DNA of 64,000 nucleotides from an uncultured Rhizobiaceae group bacterium (GCA_937930635.1 CALHCF010000021.1:26423-90422), one strand, 5' to 3'. Shown: positions 26,737-36,073, counted from the first letter of the stretch. The notes: generated from the letters alone by a model not told the origin. Made by a program: numbers and translations.

Positions 26737-28533
26737 ATGCCTACCTATCGCGCGCCTGTTGAAGAGTCTCTTTTCATTCTCAATGATGTGCTGAACATCG
26801 AACGCTACAATAATCTACCAGGATTTGCCGAAGTAACACCGGATATGATGGAAGCCATTCTGGGCGAAGCAGGAAAGCTGGCTCAGGAGGTTTTACAACC
26901 GCTCAATCAGGTTGGGGACCACGAAGGCTGCGTTCGGGCCGACGATGGATCGGTGAAAACTCCTACCGGCTTTAAAGAGGCTTATGATACCTATTGTGAA
27001 TCGGGTTGGGGTGGGATGCCTTTTCCTGAGGAATTTGGCGGACAGAACCTTCCGGCAGCGCTGAATGCGGTGGTTGGTGAATATGTTGCTTCTGCCAACA
27101 TGGCTTTTGGCATGTATCCGGGCCTGACAAGCGGTGCCATCGCAGCACTTATCGAACATGCGTCCGATGATCAGAAACAAACCTATGTTCCCAAAATGGT
27201 CTCCGGTGAATGGTCCGGCACCATGAATCTTACCGAACCGCATTGCGGGACTGATCTGGGCCTTTTGCGCACCAAAGCCGTGCTGCAGGATGATGGCAGC
27301 TACAAAATATCAGGTCAGAAGATTTTCATATCCGCCGGTGAGCATGACCTGACATCAAACATAATCCACCTCGTGCTGGCCCGTATCGAGGGCGCGCCCG
27401 AGGGTGTGGATGGCATTTCGCTCTTTATTGTTCCCAAATTCGTTCTCGACGCCGATGGTAATCCGGCAGAACGCAATGGCGTTGTTTGTGGTTCGCTTGA
27501 GGAAAAGATGGGCATCCATGGCAACTCGACCGCTGTTTTGAATTATGATGATGCAACCGGCTATCTTGTTGGTACGGAAAACAGAGGCCTGAAGGCCATG
27601 TTCGTCATGATGAACGAGGCCCGCCTGGGCGTTGGGGTTCAGGGACTTGCCCAATCCGAAGTCGCCTATCAAAACGCAGTGGACTACGCGAAGGAAAGGG
27701 TTCAGGGCCGATCAATATCCGGTGTCAAAGAGCCTGAGAAAAAGGCCGACCCCATCATCGTCCATCCTGATGTTCGGCGTGTTTTGATGACCATCAAGAG
27801 TTTCAATGAAGCGGCACGCGCGCTGGTGATATGGACTGCATTGAAGGGCGATATCCATCGCCGCTCCGATGATGAGGAAGCCCGACAGGCCGCCGATGAC
27901 ATGATGGGGCTTTTGACCCCGGTCATCAAAGGCGTGATCACGGACAAGGGTTTCGATAACACGGTCATGGCGCAGCAGATGTATGGTGGCCACGGCTATG
28001 TCGCAGAGTGGGGCATGGAACAATTTGTCCGCGATGCACGCATCGCGATGATTTATGAAGGCGCCAACGGCATTCAGGCGCTCGACCTGGTTGGCCGCAA
28101 GCTGCCCAGTAAAGGTGGCCGCGCTGTGCAGGCCTATTTCAAGGAAGTGGGCACGTTCTGCTCCACTCACAAAGACGATGAAAAGATGAAGCCCTTCATT
28201 GAACCGTTGTCCAAAGCTCTTACCGATCTGCAGACAGCCACCATGTGGCTGGTTCAAAACGGTGTACAAAACCCCGACAATGCGGGCGCAGCCTCAATGG
28301 ATTACATGCATCTTTTTGGCCTGGTTGCCTTTGGACATATGTGGGGCCTTATGGTGGTTGCAGCCCATGAGAGGCTCGCTGACGGCGCCAATGGTTCGAC
28401 GGAGTTTTACGAAAAGAAACTCGTAACCGCCCGTTTCTATATGGAACGCATTATGCCTGAAAGCTCTGCCCATCTGGCGCGGATAGAAACCGGGGCGGAA
28501 ACCATGATGACGCTTGATGCCGAGGCGTTTTAA
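26737..28533 (+). CDS. Acyl-CoA dehydrogenase, long form (DmdC/FadE-like)
   Basis: A 598-residue FAD flavoenzyme that puts a trans-2 double bond into acyl-CoA and passes electrons to ETF. It has the N-terminal helical domain, a beta domain (NLTEPHCGTDLGLL, GQKIFISAGEH) and the helical C-terminal domain with the catalytic Glu in IYEGANGIQALD (about 438). The last 120 or so residues are the extra C-terminal domain of the 580-600-residue ACAD branch. That branch includes methylmercaptopropionyl-CoA dehydrogenase DmdC and several FadE enzymes. Other dmd genes are absent, so a fatty-acid role is more likely than DMSP breakdown. It is first in a six-gene operon; the ribosome-binding site is AGGAG. 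Confidence 0.9.
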   Translation: MPTYRAPVEESLFILNDVLNIERYNNLPGFAEVTPDMMEAILGEAGKLAQEVLQPLNQVGDHEGCVRADDGSVKTPTGFKEAYDTYCESGWGGMPFPEEFGGQNLPAALNAVVGEYVASANMAFGMYPGLTSGAIAALIEHASDDQKQTYVPKMVSGEWSGTMNLTEPHCGTDLGLLRTKAVLQDDGSYKISGQKIFISAGEHDLTSNIIHLVLARIEGAPEGVDGISLFIVPKFVLDADGNPAERNGVVCGSLEEKMGIHGNSTAVLNYDDATGYLVGTENRGLKAMFVMMNEARLGVGVQGLAQSEVAYQNAVDYAKERVQGRSISGVKEPEKKADPIIVHPDVRRVLMTIKSFNEAARALVIWTALKGDIHRRSDDEEARQAADDMMGLLTPVIKGVITDKGFDNTVMAQQMYGGHGYVAEWGMEQFVRDARIAMIYEGANGIQALDLVGRKLPSKGGRAVQAYFKEVGTFCSTHKDDEKMKPFIEPLSKALTDLQTATMWLVQNGVQNPDNAGAASMDYMHLFGLVAFGHMWGLMVVAAHERLADGANGSTEFYEKKLVTARFYMERIMPESSAHLARIETGAETMMTLDAEAF

Positions 28534-28826
28534 TGCGCCTGGCCTTTACCGCGGCATTGTTGTTGGTCACCTTTATCCAGACTGTTCAGGCGCAAACCAC
28601 TCCGCGCAAGGAAACTGATCGCTGGTTTGGCGGCAATTTATGCTTGAACGACTGTACGCGACATCGAGCTGGCTACCGGTGGGCGCTGGAGACGGGAGTC
28701 AACAGCTATGAAGACTGTCCCCAATTTGAGGAAAAGTCTTTCCTGATTGGTTGCAGGGTCTATGTGGATGACCCGCATCGCGACCCTGACTTTGATGATG
28801 ATGACAGACTGATCAGAAAGCGCTGA
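28533..28826 (+). CDS. Small exported cysteine-containing protein, unknown function
   Basis: Not recognised. A 97-residue product with a signal peptide (MRLAFTAALLLVTFIQTVQA, cleaved near 20) and a short mature domain with four cysteines (CLNDC, EDCPQF, IGCRVY) likely forming two disulfides in the periplasm. The tail is Asp/Arg-rich. Its start overlaps the stop of the upstream acyl-CoA dehydrogenase (TAATG), and the next dehydrogenase begins 1 nt after its stop. It is therefore fully embedded in the beta-oxidation operon, although its predicted location is outside the cytoplasm. Confidence 0.7.
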   Translation: MRLAFTAALLLVTFIQTVQAQTTPRKETDRWFGGNLCLNDCTRHRAGYRWALETGVNSYEDCPQFEEKSFLIGCRVYVDDPHRDPDFDDDDRLIRKR

Positions 28827-28827
28827 T

Positions 28828-30000
28828 ATGGATCACCCCGCGGAAACTCTCGGCATCCCAAAACCTTCGTGGCGAAACGTTGAAGACGTTGCAATGCTGG
28901 AAGATATGACCAACCGGTTCATGGCCGACGAAATCGCTCCACACTATGAACGCTTCGAAAAACAGGAAATGGTGGATCGTGAGGCCTGGGAAAAGGCGGG
29001 GGAAGCCGGACTGCTTTGCGCATCAATGCCCGAAGAATTTGGCGGCGCCGGAGGCACTTATGCCCACGAGGCGGTCATAGCAGAAGCCATTGGCCATCAG
29101 GGTGTCGATGGATTTGGTCTTGCACTGCACAACTCCATCGTTGCTCCCTATATCCTTCACTACGGTTCGCAGGAACAGAAGGAAAAATGGCTTCCCAGAA
29201 TGGCGTCCGGTGAGTTGATCGGAGCCATAGCCATGACAGAACCCGGTGCAGGGTCTGATCTCCAAGGCGTCAAAACCACAGCACTCAAGGACGGCAATCA
29301 CTACAAGATCAATGGTTCCAAGACGTTTATTACCAACGGCCAACACGCCAACCTCATTGTTCTTGTGGTGAAGACTGACCCAGCGCAGGGGGCCAAAGGC
29401 ACGTCACTGATTGTGGTGGAGACCGATGACCTTGACGGCTTTGAGCGAGGGCGCAATCTCGACAAGGTTGGGTTGAAGGCCAACGATACATCGGAGCTGT
29501 TTTTCAACGATGTGCGGGTTCCGACATCCAGCCTTTTGGGCGCACAAGAAGGCAATGGTTTCTATCAACTGATGGAACAACTTCCTCAGGAACGACTGCT
29601 GATTGCCAATCAGGCGATCTGTGCGATTGAACGGGCACTCATGCTGACCATTGACTATGTCAAGGAACGCAAGGCTTTCGGTAACAGGATCATTGATTTT
29701 CAGAATACTCAGTTCAAACTTGCAGAACTGAAAACCGAAGCCAGTGTTGCGCGGGTTTTCGTCGATCACTGTGTTGAACAGCATCTTGCCGGCGAACTTG
29801 ACGCTACCACCGCCTCAATGGCGAAATACTGGGTGACCGATCTGCAATGTAAAGTTATGGACGAATGTGTTCAGCTTCACGGGGGTTACGGCTACATGAA
29901 CGAATACCCTATCGCCAGAATGTTTCGCGATGCCCGCGTTCAGCGCATTTACGGTGGCACGAATGAGATCATGAAAGTGCTGATTGCGAGGAGCATTTAA
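28828..30000 (+). CDS. Acyl-CoA dehydrogenase, standard form
   Basis: A 390-residue FAD enzyme of the classic ACAD fold. AMTEPGAGSDLQGVKTTA is the first family signature, GYGYMNEYPIARMFRDARVQRIYGGTNEI the second. The position of the MCAD-type catalytic Glu is Gly here (YGGTNEI), as in long-chain and isovaleryl-CoA dehydrogenases, which place the base on another helix. It is the second dehydrogenase in the operon, so the pair may cover different chain lengths. The PaaI-type thioesterase ATG follows immediately at 30001. Confidence 0.92.
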   Translation: MDHPAETLGIPKPSWRNVEDVAMLEDMTNRFMADEIAPHYERFEKQEMVDREAWEKAGEAGLLCASMPEEFGGAGGTYAHEAVIAEAIGHQGVDGFGLALHNSIVAPYILHYGSQEQKEKWLPRMASGELIGAIAMTEPGAGSDLQGVKTTALKDGNHYKINGSKTFITNGQHANLIVLVVKTDPAQGAKGTSLIVVETDDLDGFERGRNLDKVGLKANDTSELFFNDVRVPTSSLLGAQEGNGFYQLMEQLPQERLLIANQAICAIERALMLTIDYVKERKAFGNRIIDFQNTQFKLAELKTEASVARVFVDHCVEQHLAGELDATTASMAKYWVTDLQCKVMDECVQLHGGYGYMNEYPIARMFRDARVQRIYGGTNEIMKVLIARSI

Positions 30001-30432
30001 ATGCGCGGCGCCGCCGGGTTTTCAAGAGACATGACGCCGCCATCCGCGAAGTGGTTGGGGATGGATCTGATCGAACATGATCCCCAGAAGATGTATTCGA
30101 AAGTATCTTTTGAACCCAACAAAGACATGATCAACTTTGGCGGTGTGATACAGGGCGGCTTTTTGGGTGCGATGATGGATGATGCAATGGGCTTCAACAC
30201 ATTCATATCGCTCAACATGAAGTTTTCGATGGCAACCATCGATCTGAGCACGCAGTTTTTAAGAGCCGTACCTTTTGACACAATCATCGGCGAAGCATGG
30301 GTCACAAAATCGGGTAAAGCCATCGCTTTCACCGAAGCCAAACTTTATATCGGTGACAATGAACTGGCCGCCCGGGCCACCTCAAGCCTGAAACTCAGGC
30401 CCTTTGAAGGGCTGCAATTTGAAACGAGTTAA
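30001..30432 (+). CDS. PaaI-family hotdog thioesterase
   Basis: A 143-residue single hotdog domain. GGVIQGGFLGAMMDDAMGF contains the PaaI/COG2050 active-site helix with the catalytic acidic residue in MMDDAMG, and TIDLSTQFLRAVPFDTIIGEAWV is the following strand pair. Such enzymes hydrolyse acyl-CoA, often to release CoA when intermediates accumulate. Its ATG abuts the upstream stop codon. Its place between a dehydrogenase and a thiolase supports a housekeeping role in beta-oxidation; chain-length preference is unknown. Confidence 0.85.
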   Translation: MRGAAGFSRDMTPPSAKWLGMDLIEHDPQKMYSKVSFEPNKDMINFGGVIQGGFLGAMMDDAMGFNTFISLNMKFSMATIDLSTQFLRAVPFDTIIGEAWVTKSGKAIAFTEAKLYIGDNELAARATSSLKLRPFEGLQFETS

Positions 30433-30467
30433 ACCATCGGATCAAACGATCCTCAAGGAGACCAGCC

Positions 30468-31676
30468 ATGGCTGATGCATTTATCTACGACCACGTGCGT
30501 ACCCCGCGCGGGCGCGGCAAGAAAGATGGCGCGTTGCATGAAGTGCCAACCAATCATTTGGCCGCCGGGGTGCTGGAAAGCATCCGTGATCGCAACGAAC
30601 TGGATACCAAGCTGATTGATGATGTGGTTTTTGGCTGCGTTGACCCGGTCAAGGAAGCCGGCGGCGATATCACGAGAACAGCCATCCTGCAGGCCGGTTA
30701 CGACGAGAGCGTTGCCGGTGTACAACTGAACCGCTACTGCGCCTCCGGTCTGGACTCAGTCAATTTTGCAGCTTCCAAAATTATGGCGGGTGTCGATGAT
30801 GTCGCCATCGGCGGCGGTGTGGAATCCATGTCTCGGGTCGGCATTGGCGCTGCTGGCAATGCCTGGCCGATGGACCCAACGATTGCGGTTCCTTCTTACT
30901 TTGTACCACAGGGCATTTCAGCTGACCTGATCGCGACCAAGCATGGCTTCTCGCGCGATGACGTGGATGCATATGCTGTTGAAAGTCAGAAACGGGCAGC
31001 GAAAAGCTGGGAAGAAGGACGCTTCAAGGACTCTCTTGCTCCGGTCAAGGATATCAATGGCCTCACCATCCTTGACCATGATGAACATATGCGACCTGGA
31101 ACTGATATGCAGTCGCTTGGTGGACTAAACGCATCCTTTGCGATGATGGGTGAAATAGGCGGCTTCGACGCTGTTGCTATTCAGCGCTATCCTGAACTGG
31201 AAGATATCGAGCATGTTCATCATGCCGGTAATTCATCCGGTATTGTGGATGGTTCTGCCGCTGTTCTGCTGGGTTCCAAGCAGGGGGGCGCGTCCATGGG
31301 GCTGACACCCCGCGCCAGAATCAAGGCCTTCACCAATATCGGGTCTGAGCCTGCCATCATGCTCACCGGGCCGGTTGATGTGACGAGTAAACTGCTGAAA
31401 AAAGCAGATATGAAGATCGAAGATATCGATCTCTTTGAGTTGAATGAAGCCTTTGCGTCCGTTGTGCTGCGTTACATGCAGGCCTTTGATATTCCCCATG
31501 ATAAAATCAATGTCTGCGGTGGTGCCATCGCCATGGGCCATCCACTTGGGGCAACGGGGGCCATGATTTTGGGCACGGTGCTGGATGAGCTGGAACGCCG
31601 TGATCTCAACACCGCGCTGGTCACCCTGTGTATCGGTGCCGGTATGGGCACCGCAACCATTATCGAACGGGTGTGA
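30468..31676 (+). CDS. fadA: Acetyl-CoA C-acyltransferase (thiolase)
   Basis: A 402-residue thiolase that cleaves 3-oxoacyl-CoA with CoA to acetyl-CoA and a shortened acyl-CoA. The nucleophilic Cys is in NRYCASG (about 91), the conserved NEAFA segment is present, the His is in GHPLGATGA (about 358) and the second Cys is in CIGAGMG (about 388). AAGGAGACC is a clear ribosome-binding site before the ATG. Together with the downstream multifunctional enzyme it forms the FadAB pair of the trifunctional beta-oxidation complex. A purely biosynthetic thiolase is less likely in this context. Confidence 0.93.
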   Translation: MADAFIYDHVRTPRGRGKKDGALHEVPTNHLAAGVLESIRDRNELDTKLIDDVVFGCVDPVKEAGGDITRTAILQAGYDESVAGVQLNRYCASGLDSVNFAASKIMAGVDDVAIGGGVESMSRVGIGAAGNAWPMDPTIAVPSYFVPQGISADLIATKHGFSRDDVDAYAVESQKRAAKSWEEGRFKDSLAPVKDINGLTILDHDEHMRPGTDMQSLGGLNASFAMMGEIGGFDAVAIQRYPELEDIEHVHHAGNSSGIVDGSAAVLLGSKQGGASMGLTPRARIKAFTNIGSEPAIMLTGPVDVTSKLLKKADMKIEDIDLFELNEAFASVVLRYMQAFDIPHDKINVCGGAIAMGHPLGATGAMILGTVLDELERRDLNTALVTLCIGAGMGTATIIERV

Positions 31677-31684
31677 GCAAGATC

Positions 31685-33886
31685 ATGACGATGACCAATT
31701 TCACCCTCGAAACCGATGCTGACGGCATTGCTCTCGTCACATGGGATATGCCTGGAAAATCCATGAATGTGATTGATCAAAGCGTCATAGAAGACATGGA
31801 TGCCCTGATCGAAAAAGTAGAATCCGACGAGGCCATCAAGGGCGTGGTGATAACCTCCGGCAAAAAGACTTTTGGAGCCGGGGCTGATCTGACCATGTTG
31901 CAGGACATGCTCGGCGAGTATGCCCAGGTGAATGCGCAGGACGAGCAAAAAGCTGCTCAGATGCTGTTTGACGGAGCCTATCGGCTCAACCAAACCCTGC
32001 GATGGATCGAGACTGGCGACAAACCTTGGGTTGCCGCGTTGAACGGCATGGCGCTTGGCGGTTGTCTGGAGATCGCTCTTGCCTGTCATGCGCGTGTTGC
32101 TTCGGATGACAGCAAGACCACGTTTGGACTTCCGGAAGTTAAGGTCGGCCTGCTTCCTGGCGGCGGCGGCACCCAACGCATCGCCCGTTTGGTCAATCCG
32201 CAGGATGGCATGCAGATGTTGTTGCAGGGCAAATCTCATCCGGCAAAGAAAGCCAAGCAACTTGGGTTCATCACCGAAGTTGTTGCCGGTGACGCTATTG
32301 TTGAGACAGCCAGGCAGATGATCCGTGACGGTCTCAAACCACAGGCTCCGTGGGATGTTAAAGGCTTCAAGGCACCAATCAACATCTGGTCGCCAGCTGG
32401 CGTTCAGATGTTATCTGCGGGTAATGCGCTGCTGCGTAAGGAAACCTATGGCAACTACCCCAATGCGCTGAACATCATGAAATGTGTCTACGAGGGCCTT
32501 CTGCTACCCTTCGACACCGCGCTTAAGGTTGAGAGTCGCTACTTTGCAAATACGCTAACCACGCCTGAAGCAAAGGCGATGATACGTTCGCTTTTTGTGA
32601 ATATGCAGGAACTGAACAAGGGGGCGCGACGCCCTGATGTTCCGGCAACCTCAATCAAGAAAGTAGGCGTTCTTGGCGCAGGCTTCATGGGCGCAAGCAT
32701 TGCTTATGTGACAGCAAAAGCGGGTATGGAGGTCATTCTCATCGACCGTGACCAGGAATCCGCCGACAAGGGCAAGAACCATTGTTCAGATATGCTCGAC
32801 AAGGCAATTGCCCGCAAACGATCTACACCTGAAAAGAAGGAGGCTCTTCTGGGCCTGATCAACGCTACGGCAGATTATGCGATGCTGGATGGTTGTGACC
32901 TCGTGGTGGAAGCCGTTTTTGAAGACAAGGGTGTCAAAAAAGCGGTCACCGAGCAAACCGAGGCTGTGATTGACGAAGACACTATTTTTGCCTCCAACAC
33001 CTCCACCATCCCCATCACCGAGCTCGCACAAGCGTCATCGCGTGCTGAAAATTTTGTGGGAATTCACTTCTTCTCGCCAGTTGACCGCATGATGCTTGTC
33101 GAGATCATTATGGGACAGAAGACAGGCGACAAGGCTCTTGCCATGGCCGTCGACTATGTGATGGCGATCAAGAAGACCCCGATTGTTGTCAACGATTCTC
33201 GCGGATTTTATGTCAACCGTTGTGTCATGCGCTACATGCAGGAAGCTTGGAATATGCTGTCTGAGGGCGTTCCCGCAGCCATGGTGGAAAATTCGGCGAA
33301 GATGGTTGGTATGCCGGTCGGCCCGCTGACACTCAACGATGAAGTTGCCATCGACCTTTCCCAAAAAGTGATGAAACAGACCATCGCTGACCTTGGCAAA
33401 GACGTTGTCGATCCACGTCACTTCAAGCTGATCAACACGCTGGTGGATGATCATGGAAGGATCGGGAAAAAAGCGGGTAAGGGCTTTTTCGACTATCCCG
33501 AAAAACCGGCAAAAAAGAAGCTCTGGCCCGAATTGAGGAATATGTTCCCGCAACTCGACCCTGATGCTGTCGATATTGATGATCTCAAGGACCGTTACCT
33601 CTACACGATTGCCATGGAAGCGGCACGCACGGTGGAAGAGAAAGTTGTAACCGACATTCGAGAGGCTGACGTGGGTGCAATTCTTGGGTTTGGTTTTGCG
33701 CCTTATACCGGTGGGCCATTGTCCTTCATTGATGAAGTAGGACTACCAGCATTCCAGAAACGCGCGCTTGAACTTGCCAAGAAATACGGCGATCATTTCA
33801 CACCAACGGATTTGATTGCCCAGATGGCTGAGAAGGGCGAGACTTTCTATCAACGCTTCTCCACCGAGACGGAAGCGGCCGCTTAG
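31685..33886 (+). CDS. fadB: Bifunctional enoyl-CoA hydratase / 3-hydroxyacyl-CoA dehydrogenase
   Basis: A 733-residue FadB/FadJ-type enzyme. The N-terminal crotonase domain (about 1-190) has the hydratase glutamates in GGCLEIALACH and GLPEVKVGLLPGGGG. The NAD-binding domain begins near 330 (GVLGAGFMGASIAYVTA), the catalytic His lies in GIHFFSPVDRMM, and two C-terminal 3HCDH domains follow, ending near GFAPYTGGPLSFID. It hydrates trans-2-enoyl-CoA and oxidises the product to 3-oxoacyl-CoA. The ATG at 31685 is chosen because the longer frame would overlap the thiolase gene by 49 nt. FadB versus FadJ is not decided by sequence. Confidence 0.93.
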   Translation: MTMTNFTLETDADGIALVTWDMPGKSMNVIDQSVIEDMDALIEKVESDEAIKGVVITSGKKTFGAGADLTMLQDMLGEYAQVNAQDEQKAAQMLFDGAYRLNQTLRWIETGDKPWVAALNGMALGGCLEIALACHARVASDDSKTTFGLPEVKVGLLPGGGGTQRIARLVNPQDGMQMLLQGKSHPAKKAKQLGFITEVVAGDAIVETARQMIRDGLKPQAPWDVKGFKAPINIWSPAGVQMLSAGNALLRKETYGNYPNALNIMKCVYEGLLLPFDTALKVESRYFANTLTTPEAKAMIRSLFVNMQELNKGARRPDVPATSIKKVGVLGAGFMGASIAYVTAKAGMEVILIDRDQESADKGKNHCSDMLDKAIARKRSTPEKKEALLGLINATADYAMLDGCDLVVEAVFEDKGVKKAVTEQTEAVIDEDTIFASNTSTIPITELAQASSRAENFVGIHFFSPVDRMMLVEIIMGQKTGDKALAMAVDYVMAIKKTPIVVNDSRGFYVNRCVMRYMQEAWNMLSEGVPAAMVENSAKMVGMPVGPLTLNDEVAIDLSQKVMKQTIADLGKDVVDPRHFKLINTLVDDHGRIGKKAGKGFFDYPEKPAKKKLWPELRNMFPQLDPDAVDIDDLKDRYLYTIAMEAARTVEEKVVTDIREADVGAILGFGFAPYTGGPLSFIDEVGLPAFQKRALELAKKYGDHFTPTDLIAQMAEKGETFYQRFSTETEAAA

Positions 33887-33898
33887 AATCAAATAAGA

Positions 33899-33923
33899 CC
33901 AGAGCTGCGTAATGCGGCTCTGG
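33899..33923 (+). terminator. Probable terminator of the beta-oxidation operon
   Basis: CCAGAGC (33899-33905) pairs with GCTCTGG (33917-33923). Inner G-C and G-T pairs extend the stem to 11 bp with a TAA loop. It lies 12 nt after the stop codon. The T-run is interrupted (TACAAACTTGTTT), so efficiency is uncertain. Confidence 0.6.
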
Positions 33924-33993
33924 TACAAACTTGTTTACCAAACACCGATAAGCTCCTTTCGAAGACGGAGTGCGGGCACCATGCCCGCTCTGA

Positions 33994-35244
33994 ATGGGTA
34001 GACTGGTGGTCGTCAAGAGCAATCCTCAACGCGCGCAGGAAATGCCGGGCAGCACCTTGCTGAACCCGACTGCATGGCGCGTGCAGGTTCTGCGTTCTGT
34101 CGATGAAATTGAGCCGTTTGAACCGCATTGGCTGGCGCTTGAACGTGAAACAAGTGATCCCTTTGCGGCATTTCAAAGCTACTCATGGTGCATTGCATGG
34201 GCGAAAGCCTTCTGCACCGGCAAAGGTGGAGCACCACAGCCTCACATCTTCGCAGTTTACAGAAACGAGGAACTGGTCGCTCTGCTGCCAATGATGAGCC
34301 AGACACGCGCTGGCGTTCGGGTTCTAAGCCTGTTTGGGGAACCGCATAGCCAGATTGCCGGCGCACTGACCCACCCGGGAGTTGATTGTGGCCCTGGCCT
34401 GCGTCTTTGTCTGGTCAAGGCAAGGGCGGACAGGTCCCTTGACGCTATCGCACTTGGTCCGATCCCCGAAGGGTCGCAGTTGAGCAACGCGTTGGATGAG
34501 ACAGGCCTAAGCAGTCACCATGCCAGCCACCTTTCCATGATCGAATGGCCCGGCATCTGGCGGGCTGATGATTATCTGGCAGCGTTGAGCAAAAACAGGC
34601 GCAAGGATTTCAACAACAAGAAACGGCGGCTCGAAAAGCTGGGAAGCGTTAGTTTCAAACGCTATGATGCCGGTTCACCGGAGTTCCGTAAATACGCAGA
34701 AACGGCCATTGTCTGGAAACGCAACTGGCTTACCAGAAACGGAAAGGTCTCTGCGGCTCTTTCTGCTGACGGCATGATTGATTTCATGATAGGGCTAAGG
34801 AGCCAGACTGGTGGATTTATCCCGGAGATTGAGGTCCTGTCGGCCAATGAGACGCCGGTCGCCATCTCCATAAATCTCGTAGGGCGCGAAATACGAAACT
34901 GCTATCTGTCGGGCTATGATGAAAGTTTCGCGCATGTTTCTCCCGGCACACTGGCTCACCAATACGCCATTCATCAAAGCATAGAAGACGGAATGAGTGC
35001 ATACAGCCTGCTGGGGCACCCAACCCATTTCAAAAACCTTTGGGCCAATAAAAAGCCCCCTCTGAAACAGGTCCTCGTTCCGCTGAACTGGCGCGGCAGG
35101 TTGTGGATTTCCGGGTGGCGAGAACTGGCAAAGCCACGAATTAAATCGGTCATGAACCGATTGTCGCAAATGAGGTTTGTCCCCTTTCTTGGCCCTGTAG
35201 CCAAACATATTATCAATATCCTGCCGAAGATCGGACGCAGCTGA
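33994..35244 (+). CDS. GNAT-fold acetyltransferase-like protein (CelD/BcsL family)
   Basis: A 416-residue protein with the double-GNAT architecture of the CelD/BcsL family. The N-terminal part has SYSWCIAWAKAFC and PHIFAVYRNEELVALLPM. The C-terminal acetyltransferase_6 domain (about 190-340) contains LSKNRRKDFNNKKRRLEKLG and the late NCYLSGYDESFAHVSPGTLAHQYAI segment typical of the family. Members are found with exopolysaccharide and cellulose genes and are thought to acylate polysaccharide or peptidoglycan-linked substrates. No polysaccharide genes are adjacent here. The start at 33994 could be moved to the ATG at 34042. Function is inferred only at family level. Confidence 0.75.
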   Translation: MGRLVVVKSNPQRAQEMPGSTLLNPTAWRVQVLRSVDEIEPFEPHWLALERETSDPFAAFQSYSWCIAWAKAFCTGKGGAPQPHIFAVYRNEELVALLPMMSQTRAGVRVLSLFGEPHSQIAGALTHPGVDCGPGLRLCLVKARADRSLDAIALGPIPEGSQLSNALDETGLSSHHASHLSMIEWPGIWRADDYLAALSKNRRKDFNNKKRRLEKLGSVSFKRYDAGSPEFRKYAETAIVWKRNWLTRNGKVSAALSADGMIDFMIGLRSQTGGFIPEIEVLSANETPVAISINLVGREIRNCYLSGYDESFAHVSPGTLAHQYAIHQSIEDGMSAYSLLGHPTHFKNLWANKKPPLKQVLVPLNWRGRLWISGWRELAKPRIKSVMNRLSQMRFVPFLGPVAKHIINILPKIGRS

Positions 35245-35364
35245 CACCGCCTGTGCCGACCTGTCAAAACTGCACACAACAAATGGCTTGCAGGATGCTG
35301 GACAGGCTCTCAAATACGGCTTATGTAGGATAATATTCCTTCTGTTCAGCAAACGGATTAACAG

Positions 35365-36063
35365 ATGTTTTCCCACAGGCAAGTGTGGTCCGCTATCGAC
35401 TCGCTTGCGCAGAAAAACAATCTTTCCGTATCCCGTCTTGCCCGTGATGCAGGACTGGATCCGACGACTTTCAACAAGTCCAAACGCACCAGCGCCGATG
35501 GCCGGTTGCGGTGGCCCTCAACCGAATCCCTTTCAAAAATCATGCGGGCGACGGGAACCAGGATGGATACGTTTGTCACCCTGATGCGGGATGGCGACAC
35601 CATACCTGCAGGCAATACCGCAGCTTTGCGGCCCGTTCCAGGCTTTGGTGAAGACCCACCACCCGCATTTTCTATACCATTGGCAGTTCCCTTACTCGGT
35701 CTCGCACAAGCTGGCAGCGGCGGGTTTTTTGATGATGCCGGTCTCCCCACCGGTGAAGGATGGGAGGCTGTCGAGTTTCCTCAGCCGGACGGTGAGACAG
35801 TGTATGCGCTGGAAATTTCGGGCGATAGCATGTTGCCGCTCTATCGCGATGGTGACCGTATTATCATCTCACCGACATCCTCCACCCGGCGCGGGGACCG
35901 CGTGGTTGTCCGCACACTGCACGGAGAGGTGATGGCCAAGATTTTAAGCCGCAGAACTGCAAAAACCCTGGAGTTGGATTCGCTTAATCCCGACCATGAA
36001 AACCGGATTTTCAAGCTCTCCGATATCGACTGGGTGGCGCGAATTGTCTGGGCAAGCCAGTAG
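35365..36063 (+). CDS. S24-family (LexA/CI-like) helix-turn-helix repressor
   Basis: A 232-residue regulator with an N-terminal helix-turn-helix (about 10-75; SVSRLARDAGLDPTTFNKSK) and a C-terminal S24 self-cleavage domain. The nucleophilic Ser is in SGDSMLPLYRDGDRI (about 155), the general-base Lys in VMAKIL (about 192), and a candidate Ala-Gly cleavage bond in LAQAGSGG (about 115). This is the LexA/CI layout, so loss of repression during DNA damage or another stress is possible. No phage genes are near, so it looks like a resident chromosomal regulator. Its target is unknown. The 120-bp gap upstream holds AT-rich sequence but no palindrome I trust. Confidence 0.85.
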   Translation: MFSHRQVWSAIDSLAQKNNLSVSRLARDAGLDPTTFNKSKRTSADGRLRWPSTESLSKIMRATGTRMDTFVTLMRDGDTIPAGNTAALRPVPGFGEDPPPAFSIPLAVPLLGLAQAGSGGFFDDAGLPTGEGWEAVEFPQPDGETVYALEISGDSMLPLYRDGDRIIISPTSSTRRGDRVVVRTLHGEVMAKILSRRTAKTLELDSLNPDHENRIFKLSDIDWVARIVWASQ

Positions 36064-36073
36064 GCGCGCCCTT

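Noticed and set aside
26737..28533. Evidence for a DMSP demethylation pathway from the DmdC-like dehydrogenase
   Set aside because: dmdA, dmdB and dmdD are absent and the operon has ordinary beta-oxidation genes; the long-ACAD branch is broader than DmdC.
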